Below, piece after piece: positions 1 to 10,722 of a stretch of DNA of 64,000 bases. The notes beneath the pieces were generated by a model, which saw only the letters and a list, made by a program, of their open reading frames with translations, did no database searches and was not told the DNA's origin. The stretch covers positions 801,950 through 865,949 of the forward strand of contig NW_015438361.1 in assembly GCF_001293395.1 (NCBI RefSeq), read 5' to 3'. The stretch is from Leptomonas pyrrhocoris. Lineage: Eukaryota; Euglenozoa; Kinetoplastea; Trypanosomatida; Trypanosomatidae. Position 1 is the stretch's first letter. Each line of letters begins with the position of its first letter. The position numbers were made by a program, and so were the translations under genes.

Positions 1-896
1 GCTGGTTCCCTCTGTCCTCGATCGTTATTATTCTTTTGAATAAAGCACACCTAACATGTAGAACTTATCCAACGTTGTTCTAGTAGAATGGAGGTCGAAA
101 CACACAGTGCAAAGAGAAGCAGTAGAGCTTTGGGGCGACCTTCTAACGGGGGGAAAAACACACACAAAAGGAAACTCCGGCGATGTCGAGAGACCACGAG
201 GACGTGATACAGTCCACGTGTGAGTCATTACGGTCATCCAAAACGCATAGGAAGAGTGCAGAGATCAAGTGAGAAGTGAGAAGTGGAGTGAAGGTGTCGG
301 ACTTGGATGCGCTGTCGTGGTGCAACAGCAATGCACAGCGGAGCAGCAACACCTGACAGCAAAGCGTGCGCTTCAGCACGACGGCCGTTGCATGTGCAGT
401 CAGAAGATGCCTGTGAAACCGAATCACTAGCCGCATCTACTGAGACCACGACACAACGCAGTTTGCTGCAAAATGCTCTTTTTCCTTTTTACGAGAGCGT
501 TAAAAAAAGATGAAGTTGTGGAGACTCAATGACACTATTTTCTTTTTTTAGCTGTTCACCCTGTTTCTATATCTGCGCAGAACTTGTTCAACCAACGCCG
601 TTTTTTGAACCGTTAGGGAGCAACCTTGAAGCACAGAGCTCCACATACACACACACACACACACACAAAAAGGATCATCTATACCAGTGCCACGAAGCGA
701 ACAACAATCTACGAACGCAACGGAGTCCCACCGCCGTAAAAATATAGTTTTGGAAGAGAACCAAACCAAGAAGGAAATAACTGTTGCTGCTTCGTTTGAT
801 TCTTAATGCATCGGCCCCATGGCAGTGAACAAAAAAATCTCGAGAAATCAGAAAAAAAAGGAGAACAAATACATCATCACGTCGCACAGCATTGGC
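1..896. other. Intergenic, downstream of the kelch gene
   Basis: This stretch lies 3-prime of the large kelch gene on the transcribed minus strand, so it probably holds that gene's 3-prime UTR and the start of the next spacer. It has an (AC)n tract at 647-667 and several A or T runs. No open frame on either strand has recognisable homology or domain-like composition. I see no RNA gene in it. Confidence 0.6.
647..667. repeat. (AC)n microsatellite
   Basis: About ten AC units are followed by an A run. On the transcribed strand this is (GT)n. Confidence 0.9.
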
Positions 897-3800
897 TCAC
901 CGCTCGCGTTGCTGCGGCTTCGAGCGCAGCCGCTCTCGCGCTTGCATGAGCTGCAGCTCCCCGGGCGTGTAGAAGCGCTTCGAGTTTGGCCCGTCCTTCC
1001 GCACCGGCCGCGCCGTCTGCGCTTTCCGTGCCTGCGACGCCGTGGTAGAGCGGTAGCTCTCCCCACCGCGACGCGATGCTGAGGGCTGCGGCGCCGTGGC
1101 GAGCTCCGCGTTCACCCGCTGCGAACCCAGCACACTCCCCACCGGCGGCGACACTCCCACGCGCCCGCTGCCCAACGCCGGTGCAACGGTGATGTACGGC
1201 GGTCCACTGACGACGGCGTCGCCTGGGGCAACCCGATTTTCCGCCGGCCGGCCAAAGTAGAAGTAGTCGTCATCCACATCTGCCCAGTCATGCCGCGCTC
1301 CCACACTCACACCGCTGTTGTAGGGGTCTAAGGCGTTGACACGTGCGTCGGATGCGTCGCTATTTAAGAGGGCAGCAGGAATGGTCTGCGGAGCAACGCG
1401 ATGGAGGTATTCCGTGTTGACCGCAAAGTTGCCACCGGAGATGCTCGTCATCGGCTCACGCGCGACAACGCCCATGCCTGAATCCAGACCGTTGCCGACC
1501 CCATCACTGCCACCGGCACCAACAGGAAAAGCCGAGTGAGGCAGCTGGGTCAGTTCTTCTATGGTGGAGCGGCGGCGCTGCTGCTGTTTCTGTTTAGGCG
1601 AGACAACTATGCCACCGTTTCGCTCATACAACCGGTTGCCTCCACCACTGTTTTGGTCGTTCCTATTCGCGTCCGTTGACAGCGACGGCATGACCACTTT
1701 TGGCACCACACTCAACGACACCGCCGCAGGTTGTTGTTTCGGCGAGACGGTAGCGGCAAACGGGCCACTGGCGGCGGAGTGCGGCGGACGTCCGGCGGGT
1801 GCCAGACTCCATGGGTCCTCGCTAAATCCGTCAAGATGCACGGCGCGTGTTGCGGGCGCGAACGCCGCGTCGGTATTCGGCACAGTACGTACGTTTTGGA
1901 AGACAGTCTGAATACTAAATCGTTCTTCCGCTGCTACGTTAGGCGAAGAGGCGCCGTCAAGACGCACGTCGCGCACCAACGCGTCGGCGGGCACAAGAGG
2001 CACGGCGGCTGCCGCACCTTTCGTCGCGCCACTGCCGCTCTCCCCCAGAGGGACAGTCGCCCACCAATCACCATCATCCGCTTTTTGAGGAAGCGGCTTC
2101 AACCGCAGCGGCTCGCCCGCGTCAGGCACACCGCTACTCTCCGCACGAAGCTGTGACCCACGCATGGTGCTTCTTGCGGATGTCGAAAATCCAAAATCCC
2201 CACCACCACCGCGCTGTGCGTCTTTCTTGGTGGACGAGGCGAGAGACTGCGCCAGCTGCGGAGGAGGGGCAGGGGAGCCTCGAAGACCCGGTTTGGCAGG
2301 GGGAGCAGACGCGCTCCGCGACGACCTCTTTGCACCCTGCGATTTAGCACGCGGGGGCGGAGCCACGACGGATGTGGAGGCTGGATGCGACCGCGGCGGA
2401 CGCGCGCCGGCCTTGGACAAGAAGCTCGCCGTCACACTCTGCGCCACCGCCGTGAGGCACTTTTCGAGGCGGCGGTACAGCTCCTCCATCTCCACGTCCT
2501 GCGGTGCCCCGGCGAGGTCGTTGCCGTCCCACTCATTCTTGCGGATACGCGAGACTTTATCTTTACAGGCCAGGAGCGCGTCCTTGGCCGCCAACAGCGG
2601 TCGCAGCGAGCTGAGGCGCAGCGCGTGCCCCGCAGGAGCTGCAGGAACAGAGGCAGCGGCGGTGGCAGCTGCTTCAGCCTTCGGTTTCTTCTCCGAGTGT
2701 GGCACTTCCTTCTCGATTTCATGAGACGAAAAAGCCCTCCCACTTGGTTGAGGAACACCTGTTTGATCGGGCAAGCTGATGCCAGCGGTGGCAGGAGGCG
2801 GTGGCAGCAGCGGAAGCCCCAAATCAGGGGGAGCGGGCATCTGTGGCTCTACGGCATTCTGCGTCGGTGCCGCTGCTGCTGCAGCGAGAGGTGACGACGA
2901 CGAAGCTGACGATCGCGAGGTGGCTGTGGAGGAAGAGGAGCTGCGTGAGCTGCCGGGGGAGGCCCTCGCTGCGTTGCTCCGCCGTAGTGTCGCCGCCGCC
3001 GTCGCTGGGGGTGGTGGCGGCAGCTGCGGCGGAGGAAGCTTTCCACTGGAGATGACCTGGAGAGACTGCAGTGCGTGTTCGCTCGTCGGCTGGCCGGCAT
3101 GTTGCGAGACGGAAGTCGAGGAAGAGCCGGAGCGCGGCTCTGCTGCTCTCTCTTTGTCCGCATCCTGCTGCATGAGCGTGGTGTAGAAGATGGCGGCTGC
3201 ACTACCAACCTCCTCTGCCGCTGTGGCGATCTTGGCGCGCAGCTCGTTCGAGTGCTGAATCATAATATCCCGCGGTCGCGCCGTGCCCACTTCTGCCGCT
3301 GCCGCTGTTGGTACGATGGCCGCTGTGGGCGGCAGGACGGCGAGGGCGGGTGCCCCATACGGCGCAAGAGGCGTAGGGACTGGCAGACCGGTTTGTGCAG
3401 GATGTACCTGCGGCACGGTCAACTGCGGTGGCGGGAGGAGCGGCTGGGGCGACGCTGCGGGAGGAGCTGCTCCGGTTTGTGGTGGTTGGAGGGAAAGAGT
3501 GCCATTGCTCGGCATCATCAATGGGACACCGGCCGTTGTTGTAGTCATTGCTGTTATCGTGCCTGCAGTTGCTGTGGTAGATATGCCGTCTCGGCAGTAC
3601 CGCTGCAGTCGGGTGGCACACTTCTCCACAGCCTGCGTGCGGGCCAGCAACTTCGACCACTCCTTGTCCATGAGGTACACAACGGCTTTTGATTCATCTG
3701 CGTGGTAGCCGCCACCTAGCGAACGACTGCGAGAGCCGCGTGGGCGTGTGGCCGCTGTGCTTGAGGCGCTCCGTTTTTGACTCTTCGGACGCCCCTTCGA

Positions 3801-6800
3801 CGCTGCCGGCACGGCCGACGACGCCGTTCGTGTGTTCGCCGCCTGTGCACGGTGGGTCTCGTGCCGCTGCTCGTCGCGCGACTCCTCCACACCCCAGATC
3901 TTGTCGTGTCGGTTTTTTTCCACCACTTGCGTCAGCAGCCGCATGACCTCCTTGTGCTTATCAACGCCCTTCACGAGCGAGTCCACGCGGTGCTGAATGT
4001 ACTTGCGCATGACACCGTTGATGGCGCGCGAGACGGCGTGCACGGTGTTCTGCATGTCATCCACGGCTTCAAGAAAGCCCGCCTTCTCTTCCCAATCCAC
4101 CGTGCGCAGTGCCTTGTTCAGGCGATGCATCCGTGCCAGGTGCGTGTTGATGCTTTCAATCAGGTGCATCACCACGACACGTCTGAAGGGCTTAGCGGCG
4201 GAGTAGTCCTCGAATTTTCGTCCTGTCCGTTTGCGATGGGTCTTGGACTTGACAGCGGTGACGCCCGGTGCGGAGCCCTTCATGGACTTCAGCACATCCC
4301 GCACCTGCCGACTCTCCGAGATGCACTCCTCCATCAAGTGCAATCGCTCCTCACGGTCCGGCACGTTGCTGGGCAGCGATTCCATCGGGTAGCGCTGTGC
4401 GAACGCGACGCAGCAGTCCTCGCTCTTCTGTAGAAGGAGTTCGATTTCATCGGCGGTCAAATACAGCGTCGGCTCCATGCTCTCCTGTTCCTCCACTGTG
4501 ACTTTACGCATCGTGTCCGCAGCGGCCGCGTCCTTCTTCTTGACAAAGTCCTCTTGCCGTCGCACAAACGTTTTGAAGTGCTCCGGCAGCTCATTCGGGT
4601 CCACCGCCACACCCAAGGCGTTCACCACCGGCTCGTCCTCCGTGTGTTTCTTGCGCTGCTGTCGGATAGGAAAGGTGAAGACCAACCCGTCATCGAAGGG
4701 GACAAGTCGGCCCAGCAGCCCTTTGTGCCTTGCATCTCTATCGGTGCCGGCAGCGGTGTGCTTTGCCTGCGTGCCGTCAAGCCCATCCTCCTGCGGTGCA
4801 TCGTCTTCCTCCTCTGCGCTATCGTCGGCGCTATGCCCCTCTCGCGCACGCCGCTTCGCTGACTCAGTACGCCTCCCGCCGGACTTTGAGCGGCCACGTC
4901 GGGGCAGCTGTGTCGCACCACCAAACAAGATCAGCGAGTGATCTTCACCGCACGGGGCGCAGCGGGTAAACGCGAGCGGCGGCAGCGCAGGACGCAGCTT
5001 CACCGCACTCCGCCACAGGTGTTCGCCCTGCGACGTCGGCACGAGGTTTAACTGCATCACCGTCGTCGCCGGCGCCGCGGCATTGGTGCCTGCCTCCTCC
5101 AGCGAGCACTCAAAGCCGCCCACCACCATCATTCGGCAGCCCACCACACAGCACTCATGTCCGGCCCGCGCGGCGGCCTCACCACGGCACCGCAGTCGCT
5201 CCCACCGCTCATTCACCATATCGAAGGCCCAGCAATCGCCCTGTGCCTCGTTGTGCGCGTTGTAACCGCCATAGACGATCATGTACGGGCCGTAACGGAC
5301 GGCGGTGTGCAAGAAGCGCGGGCCGGGTCCTGCCAGCTCCTCCTCCGCGGTGGTGGTAGTGGCGGTGGTGGCGGCCGTCTCGCTGCCTTCTGTCCTGCTC
5401 CTTGTTGATCCGCTGCGGTCGCGTCGTGATCGGGCGAGCCCTGCCGCACTCGCCGTCGTGATGAGCCGCACCGCGTAGGTGTCGGGGTTGATGGCGAGCA
5501 GTTGCCCCGACACGCGCAGCTCCTCCGTCAACCCACCGAAGACGAAAATCTCCTTTTCAAAGTGCACCGCCGTGTGGTAGGCGAGGGGGAAGGGCTGCGC
5601 GGGCTGAATGGCACGCCATGCAAGGTCGCTCAGGTTCATGTCGAACAATAGCGAGACGAAGCCGACGGTGGGTGTGACGGCACCGTGCGTCGAGGCGGGG
5701 TGGGCCGCCGGTCCACGAGTCGCAGCGGCCACCCCGCCGACAAGCCCACTGCCACGCCGAAGCAAGGGGCAAAGAAAGTTGTAGCGCGGTGCCCGCATCG
5801 GATCTCCCGTCCACGCCTTCGTCACCTCCTTTGACGCCGCCACCCCACCCGGGCCGATGCCACCCACGACGACAACGCGATCCAGCGGCTCCACGACAGT
5901 CAAGGTGTGGCCGTAGTGACCCGCTGGGACGAGCTGCCGGCCCTCTATGCGGCGCCAGTTCCCGGTGAGGACGGAGAACTCGTAGAGCTCGTGCTCTACC
6001 TTGCGTGCCCCAAAGGAGAGGCCGCCGTACACGAGAAGGCGCTGCCCGCGATCCTTGCGACTGAGGTACGAGGCGGCGGCGTGGAAGGCCAGGGCGGTGG
6101 GGCGGAAGCGGCGATAGTCCAACGCGCTCATGTAGGAGACGTACCGCAGCACGTTATAGTTGTGCGACACCGTGTCCTTCGGCGGGGCGAGGGAAGCCCA
6201 AACATCATGCCGGGACGCACCCGGCGGGAGCGCGGCAGAGGAAGCGCGGTCCCCGGCAATCGACTTTGTCTCCATGCTGGTCGCACTCGCAAAGCGCTTC
6301 AGCGGTGTCGAGGTGCTTTGCAGGCTGTTTGGATGGCGCTTCACGAGCCGGCCCTCTCCTTCCTGCGGGGTGCGACGACTCGCCTCCACCTCCGCCGCCG
6401 TGCGCTCCACGTCCTGCTGCTCCCTCCGTAGCGCGTCCAGCACGTCGTACCAGTCATTTGTCGCACGTGTGCCCGGCGGGGCTCCGATGCGTCCGCCGCT
6501 GCTCGCGGTCCGTCTCTTCTCCGGTTTGCCTTCGCCCAGCTCCTCCGCATCGCTACCATCACCATTGTTGCTGCTTCGGGACGACGACAACGACGTGTCA
6601 GCATCCTCGTTGTCCTCGTCGTCGCTGTAGTCCTGCTGTGCGTTCAGCTCCTCTAGACGAAGTGCGATGCCGTCGCCCACGTCGAGGGTGTGATCGTGCT
6701 GCTGTAGAAGGTCCTCCACGCGGACAGTGCGGGTGGCGACGGGATGACCCTCCGACGTCACCACCTCCACCTGCACGTCGCTACTGCCCACTGGAGGCAC

Positions 6801-6818
6801 CTGAGGCGCGGGGTCCAT
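897..6818 (-). CDS. Very large kelch-repeat protein (1973 aa)
   Basis: The ATG at 6818 gives 1973 residues. The frame stays open up to 6947, but that extension crosses an A11 run (T11 on the transcribed strand, 6850-6860) and an AG at 6829-6830, which look like a trans-splice acceptor, so I choose 6818. Residues about 255-635 hold kelch-type blades: recurring hydrophobic-GG motifs such as LLVYGG, VVVVGG, IFVFGG, MIVYGG, MMVVGG and LILFGG, with conserved downstream W or Y positions. This predicts a beta-propeller for protein binding. Residues about 55-100 are acidic. Residues about 700-960 are charged and helical and contain no kelch motif. The C-terminal half is rich in Pro, Ala, Ser and Gln, probably disordered, with long proline runs. 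No signal peptide or membrane segment is visible. The partner is unknown; a cytoskeletal scaffold is a guess. Confidence 0.93.
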   Translation of the reverse strand: MDPAPQVPPVGSSDVQVEVVTSEGHPVATRTVRVEDLLQQHDHTLDVGDGIALRLEELNAQQDYSDDEDNEDADTSLSSSRSSNNGDGSDAEELGEGKPEKRRTASSGGRIGAPPGTRATNDWYDVLDALRREQQDVERTAAEVEASRRTPQEGEGRLVKRHPNSLQSTSTPLKRFASATSMETKSIAGDRASSAALPPGASRHDVWASLAPPKDTVSHNYNVLRYVSYMSALDYRRFRPTALAFHAAASYLSRKDRGQRLLVYGGLSFGARKVEHELYEFSVLTGNWRRIEGRQLVPAGHYGHTLTVVEPLDRVVVVGGIGPGGVAASKEVTKAWTGDPMRAPRYNFLCPLLRRGSGLVGGVAAATRGPAAHPASTHGAVTPTVGFVSLLFDMNLSDLAWRAIQPAQPFPLAYHTAVHFEKEIFVFGGLTEELRVSGQLLAINPDTYAVRLITTASAAGLARSRRDRSGSTRSRTEGSETAATTATTTTAEEELAGPGPRFLHTAVRYGPYMIVYGGYNAHNEAQGDCWAFDMVNERWERLRCRGEAAARAGHECCVVGCRMMVVGGFECSLEEAGTNAAAPATTVMQLNLVPTSQGEHLWRSAVKLRPALPPLAFTRCAPCGEDHSLILFGGATQLPRRGRSKSGGRRTESAKRRAREGHSADDSAEEEDDAPQEDGLDGTQAKHTAAGTDRDARHKGLLGRLVPFDDGLVFTFPIRQQRKKHTEDEPVVNALGVAVDPNELPEHFKTFVRRQEDFVKKKDAAAADTMRKVTVEEQESMEPTLYLTADEIELLLQKSEDCCVAFAQRYPMESLPSNVPDREERLHLMEECISESRQVRDVLKSMKGSAPGVTAVKSKTHRKRTGRKFEDYSAAKPFRRVVVMHLIESINTHLARMHRLNKALRTVDWEEKAGFLEAVDDMQNTVHAVSRAINGVMRKYIQHRVDSLVKGVDKHKEVMRLLTQVVEKNRHDKIWGVEESRDEQRHETHRAQAANTRTASSAVPAASKGRPKSQKRSASSTAATRPRGSRSRSLGGGYHADESKAVVYLMDKEWSKLLARTQAVEKCATRLQRYCRDGISTTATAGTITAMTTTTAGVPLMMPSNGTLSLQPPQTGAAPPAASPQPLLPPPQLTVPQVHPAQTGLPVPTPLAPYGAPALAVLPPTAAIVPTAAAAEVGTARPRDIMIQHSNELRAKIATAAEEVGSAAAIFYTTLMQQDADKERAAEPRSGSSSTSVSQHAGQPTSEHALQSLQVISSGKLPPPQLPPPPPATAAATLRRSNAARASPGSSRSSSSSTATSRSSASSSSPLAAAAAAPTQNAVEPQMPAPPDLGLPLLPPPPATAGISLPDQTGVPQPSGRAFSSHEIEKEVPHSEKKPKAEAAATAAASVPAAPAGHALRLSSLRPLLAAKDALLACKDKVSRIRKNEWDGNDLAGAPQDVEMEELYRRLEKCLTAVAQSVTASFLSKAGARPPRSHPASTSVVAPPPRAKSQGAKRSSRSASAPPAKPGLRGSPAPPPQLAQSLASSTKKDAQRGGGGDFGFSTSARSTMRGSQLRAESSGVPDAGEPLRLKPLPQKADDGDWWATVPLGESGSGATKGAAAAVPLVPADALVRDVRLDGASSPNVAAEERFSIQTVFQNVRTVPNTDAAFAPATRAVHLDGFSEDPWSLAPAGRPPHSAASGPFAATVSPKQQPAAVSLSVVPKVVMPSLSTDANRNDQNSGGGNRLYERNGGIVVSPKQKQQQRRRSTIEELTQLPHSAFPVGAGGSDGVGNGLDSGMGVVAREPMTSISGGNFAVNTEYLHRVAPQTIPAALLNSDASDARVNALDPYNSGVSVGARHDWADVDDDYFYFGRPAENRVAPGDAVVSGPPYITVAPALGSGRVGVSPPVGSVLGSQRVNAELATAPQPSASRRGGESYRSTTASQARKAQTARPVRKDGPNSKRFYTPGELQLMQARERLRSKPQQRER

Positions 6819-6828
6819 TACGCAACGG

Positions 6829-6862
6829 CTGCGAAGCAACCCGGAAGCCAAAAAAAAAAAGG
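6829..6862 (-). promoter_or_regulatory. Probable trans-splice acceptor of the kelch gene
   Basis: On the transcribed strand an uninterrupted T11 tract is followed after 18 nt by the first AG (6829-6830), and the ATG comes 10 nt later. The acceptor is inferred from the kinetoplastid consensus of polypyrimidine tract then first AG. It would give a very short 5-prime UTR. Confidence 0.6.
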
Positions 6863-7130
6863 GATCTACAAACAGCTGCAACGTTGACGAGGAGATTGGG
6901 TGTTCAACGCTTCTTCGAGAGAACAAGGAGGGAGGGGAGGAGGGCACTATCGTTGTCCCTTGCTCCCCCTCTATTTATTGGTCTATTCTGGTAGGTATTC
7001 TTGTATGAGTATTCGTTCGTGGGTAAACTGGAAAAGCAAATATCCGTGAATTCGATGGCCAGCCGGCCTTCGAACACAGAGAAAGAAAAAGCGTGCGTTT
7101 ATGATGTTTGTGTTGTATCTGTATCATGCA

Positions 7131-7176
7131 GCGGTGTAGGAAAAACACCGCTGTCCAAGCTGTTCTCGGACACCGC
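7131..7176. other. Alternative GC-rich hairpins
   Basis: GCGGTGT at 7131-7137 can pair perfectly with ACACCGC at 7145-7151 or with a second copy at 7170-7176. A further 5-bp stem (7152-7156 with 7168-7172) lies inside the second option. The plus-strand form is followed directly by AGA. It may be a small structured RNA or a 5-prime-proximal regulatory structure; the function is unknown. Confidence 0.4.
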
Positions 7177-7747
7177 AGAATCCCTTAATTAGCGAGCGCA
7201 GGGAACCGGGTGTATTGGGGTGTTTCTATGACGCAGAGACGACGGCAACTCTCTTCGAAGGGCTACGCCGTCGAGTGGGGAAATTATTAGAAACAAGAGT
7301 TGTGCAGAGGAAACGAAAAGAAAGGAGTCCAGACACAACAAAAAAGTGCATAGGTCATCAAAGGAGCGATGGACGTGATGCATCCAGTGCATCGAAGACA
7401 CTGAAGAAGAAGGGAGAAAAGAGGCACTCAGAATTTTGGTTCCTTGTGGCACAAATGCGGTACCATGGACAGGTGCCACAGGAAGTACCAAAGTATCTAA
7501 GGTAGCTTTGCATTACTTGCTAATGTACGCTGGTATGTTTAGGTTCAGTTACTCGAATACGCAAAAAGGGTTAAGGATGGCGCACGTCATCGGCACGCTT
7601 AGGTGAAGATAAGACATTGGAAGCTCTACGTGACTCGCTGCGCATAGCAAGAAGAGAGAAGCACGTGTGATGCACCGGGCAACGTCATACATCGGCAACC
7701 ATACCACACAAAACACTCGTCTAGGGCCTCGAAGGCACCCGGCTGCC

Positions 7748-10066
7748 TTACGCGGCGCCACGCTCCCTTCTCTCCTGCGCACGCCGCAGCGCCTGCGCCA
7801 CCTCGCCATCGGGGATCTCCGCCACATCGGTAAAGAAGTCGCTCACCTCGAGCAGCCAATCCACCTCCACGGCCGATGCCGTGCGCACAAGCGTGCCTGC
7901 ATCGCCCTGCACCTCGAGACGGTCAAACACCATCCAAGTCGGAAGGGCACGGGTGCCGTGCGTCAGGGCAGATTGCCGGTGTAGACACACGTGGAGCGCG
8001 TCCCGCACGGTGCGAAAGAGGCGGGTGGTCGGGTCACGCCCTGTCACCTTCGATGCCGCTAGTGGGACCAGGTACGCCACCTGCGTAAAGAATCCCTCCA
8101 GCACCGCTTTGCGAAGAGCCACCGTGTCTACAACATTGCTCTCGGCGCGGTAGGTAGACTGCACCGGCACGTCCAGCTGCGTCATGAGACGGCGTAGTTG
8201 GTTGTACACCTGCACCGCTTGCTGCAGCGCTTGATGGCGCAGATAGTGCTCGTAGCAGTACCGCGCACCGTTTGCCTGGTTCTTGAAGAAACCGTGAAAG
8301 ATGTGAAAGAGGGTGACGTGGTCGCTGTCGGGACAGTCGAAACGCGCGTGCGCCGTCGACGCCTCCGCCGCGCGAGAGGGCGGCCGGCTGAAGACGTTGC
8401 CCACCTCCAACATCGCCGCCACCACCGCCGCGTCCGCCGCACAGCCGTGCTTTGGCGCCATGAGCAGCATCCGCGCCAGACAGGCGTCGACCGGCAGCTC
8501 CGCCATGCGTCGGCCAAAGTCGGTCAGCTCCAGTCCATCGTCCACCGCACCGAAGTAGAGGAGCTGGTAGAAGGCGTCGCTGAGTCCTTGATCCGACGGT
8601 GGGTCGATGAAGGGGAAGTCACACGGGTTTGCGACACCCAGCTTGAGCAAGAGCAGCACGGTATTCACAATATTGGTGCGTAAGATCTCCGGGTGCGTCT
8701 GCGCGGGAAAGCTGGCGAAGTCGGCCTCCGTGAAGAGGCGAAAACACTTGCCGGGGCACGTACGACCCGCACGGCCCTTGCGCTGCTCGGCGGACGCTTT
8801 GCTGATCACAGCAGGGAGGAGAAAATCCACACGTGCCTCGGCGTTGTAGAGGCTCTGCTTTTGATAGCCGCAGTCTACCACGTACACGACGCCGTCAATG
8901 GTGACCGAGGTCTCGGCGATGTTGGTGGCCAGCACAATCTTGCGTGTGTCAGGCGGATAGGTTTCGAACACTTTTTGCTGATCTTTGAGGCTGAGAGAAC
9001 CGTAGAGAGGTAGCACGACGGCACGTGTGGGTCGGGCACGAGACGTCGAACAAGCGCACATGCTTGTCGTAGCGGCATCTTCGCTTGCACTAGAGCCGGG
9101 CGACCGGCCGGAGAGATCGTTCTTCTTTTCGTTCAACGAGTCGCTACGGACCTGGAGCGCGTTCCCAAGTTGACTGGCAGCCTTTTCAATCTCTGCTTCA
9201 CCTGTGAGAAAACACAGAATATCACCGGCCGGCTCGCGCTCGTGCAGCTGCCGCGCACACGCCACCGTCGCCTCCACGTAGTCCTTCACCGACTGCGGCG
9301 TGTAGAAGAGCTCCACGTTGTACATGCGGCCCGACACGTGCAGCAGCGGCGCAGTGGGGAAGTAGGAGCGGATCTTCTCCACATCCAGCGTCGCCGACAT
9401 CACAACCAGACGAAACGACGGACGTCGCAGGAGAAGTCGCTTCAGCAAGCCCAGCACCACATCCGTGTCTATCGTGCGCTCGTGCGCTTCGTCCACGACG
9501 ACTACGCTGAACTTATGCAGATCGGGATCGGAGAACGCCTCCCGCAGCAGCATACCGTCCGTCATGTAGAGCACCCGCGTTGCGTCAGACTGGCGTGAGT
9601 CGAAGCGGACGTGGTAGCCCACCTGCGCACCGAGCAGCACATCCATCTCGTCTGCGACGCGGGTGGCGACGGAGACGGCGGCGACTCGGCGCGGCTGCGT
9701 ACACGCGACGAGCCCGGTGAACTCGTCTTGCAGCTCAGCGATGAAGTGCGGTACCTGCGTTGTTTTGCCGCTGCCGGTCTCACCGACGAGAAGTGTCACG
9801 GGGTGATCGCGCACCGTCTCCTGGATGGCCGTGCGCTTGCCGTAGACGGGCAGTTTTTGTCGGGTGGAGAGCAGGCGGTAGTAGCGTGAGGAAAACGGTT
9901 GTTTTGTGAAAGGGTTTACTTCCTGTTTCGACTCGGATGAGTCCACGGCTTTGGAGGCCGGGAGGGAAGAGGACACAGAGCAACCGTCACGCGCCACAAC
10001 GGCCGGAGAAGTGTCACACATACCCTCCCCCGCAGGTAAGTCCTCACGGGGTCTCTTGTGCGCCAT
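7748..10066 (-). CDS. DEAH-box RNA helicase, Prp43/DHX15-like
   Basis: A 772-residue helicase, close to the usual length of Prp43/DHX15 (about 770-800 aa). Visible motifs in order: Walker A GETGSGKTTQ near residue 95, TQPRRVAA (Ia), DEAH near 190, SAT near 224, FLTGEAEIE, NIAETSVTIDG (V) and QRKGRAGRT (VI) near 429. Helicase-associated and OB-fold regions follow to about residue 750. The segment KQPFSSRYYRLL before the core, and GRMYNVELFYTP after motif III, are Prp43-like. Prp43 proteins act in spliceosome disassembly and ribosome biogenesis, activated by G-patch proteins. An insert rich in Ser and Ala (about residues 325-355) separates the two RecA lobes. The start at 10066 (MAHKRPRED) is the first ATG; a pyrimidine-rich stretch with AG lies just upstream. 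Paralogy with other DEAH proteins (Prp2, Prp16, Prp22) cannot be fully excluded. Confidence 0.95.
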   Translation of the reverse strand: MAHKRPREDLPAGEGMCDTSPAVVARDGCSVSSSLPASKAVDSSESKQEVNPFTKQPFSSRYYRLLSTRQKLPVYGKRTAIQETVRDHPVTLLVGETGSGKTTQVPHFIAELQDEFTGLVACTQPRRVAAVSVATRVADEMDVLLGAQVGYHVRFDSRQSDATRVLYMTDGMLLREAFSDPDLHKFSVVVVDEAHERTIDTDVVLGLLKRLLLRRPSFRLVVMSATLDVEKIRSYFPTAPLLHVSGRMYNVELFYTPQSVKDYVEATVACARQLHEREPAGDILCFLTGEAEIEKAASQLGNALQVRSDSLNEKKNDLSGRSPGSSASEDAATTSMCACSTSRARPTRAVVLPLYGSLSLKDQQKVFETYPPDTRKIVLATNIAETSVTIDGVVYVVDCGYQKQSLYNAEARVDFLLPAVISKASAEQRKGRAGRTCPGKCFRLFTEADFASFPAQTHPEILRTNIVNTVLLLLKLGVANPCDFPFIDPPSDQGLSDAFYQLLYFGAVDDGLELTDFGRRMAELPVDACLARMLLMAPKHGCAADAAVVAAMLEVGNVFSRPPSRAAEASTAHARFDCPDSDHVTLFHIFHGFFKNQANGARYCYEHYLRHQALQQAVQVYNQLRRLMTQLDVPVQSTYRAESNVVDTVALRKAVLEGFFTQVAYLVPLAASKVTGRDPTTRLFRTVRDALHVCLHRQSALTHGTRALPTWMVFDRLEVQGDAGTLVRTASAVEVDWLLEVSDFFTDVAEIPDGEVAQALRRAQERRERGAA

Positions 10067-10722
10067 GCAGTTCTTCGAGTTAAGGAGGTGGCGAGGCAAA
10101 AAGAGATTGAAACACATGAGACAGGGAGAGAGAGGGAATTGGATGAAGACAGACGTGATGGCGACTTTTGGTGTCTTTTTCAAGGAAGGGGGAGCTACAT
10201 TTGTTCGTCTTCAATGGATCAGCACGACGAGTGGTTGCCCACCGCTTGAGCTACTTACCCCCACGTACGTACCATGACATTCTTCCACCAGCAATGAGAT
10301 TACAGAAGCTGCTTAAAACTAGAGAAAGACGCATATGCCCGGTCTCCATTGTTCGTAGCGGCGAAAGACAGCCCAATCGAAACAAATGTGCAGGAGCTAG
10401 GGAACTGCTTGGATGTCTTTTTCTTCTTCTTCTTTCATCTTGGAGTGATTGTGCCAAATCCGTATAGCGCAAGAAACCTACAGAAGAACTAAAACAGCGA
10501 AAAAAAAGTCGGTCAAATCACTTCCACACACACACACACACAGTCGCCCTCACAAACACGGCAGTGGACGTCCTTTTGCACACCGCAACGCCGTGAAGAG
10601 GAGCACAGCAATGGAGACCTTCTGCGGATCCGCAGCGCTGCTCAGGAAATCGAGGAGACGGCGGTAGGAGCAGACCACATTGCCTACCTGCCTTCAATTC
10701 TTTCTCATTGGCCTTGTGCGTG
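10067..10722. other. Intergenic
   Basis: Spacer with an (AC)n tract at 10525-10542 and a pyrimidine-rich stretch (transcribed strand) next to the helicase start. I see no gene. Confidence 0.6.
10525..10542. repeat. (CA)n microsatellite
   Basis: About nine CA units in the spacer downstream of the EHD-family gene's stop-side neighbour; no other structure is seen. Confidence 0.85.

Larger units (their letters stand above)
6819..7747. other. Intergenic with a small hairpin cluster
   Basis: Spacer between the helicase stop and the kelch start. It contains the probable splice acceptor of the kelch gene (6829-6862) and a GC-rich hairpin cluster at 7131-7176. I see no supported coding sequence. Confidence 0.6.

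Noticed and set aside
8941-8975. TTTCGAAC-like sequence resembling a tRNA T-loop
   Set aside because: It lies inside the helicase coding sequence and lacks the other arms of a tRNA.
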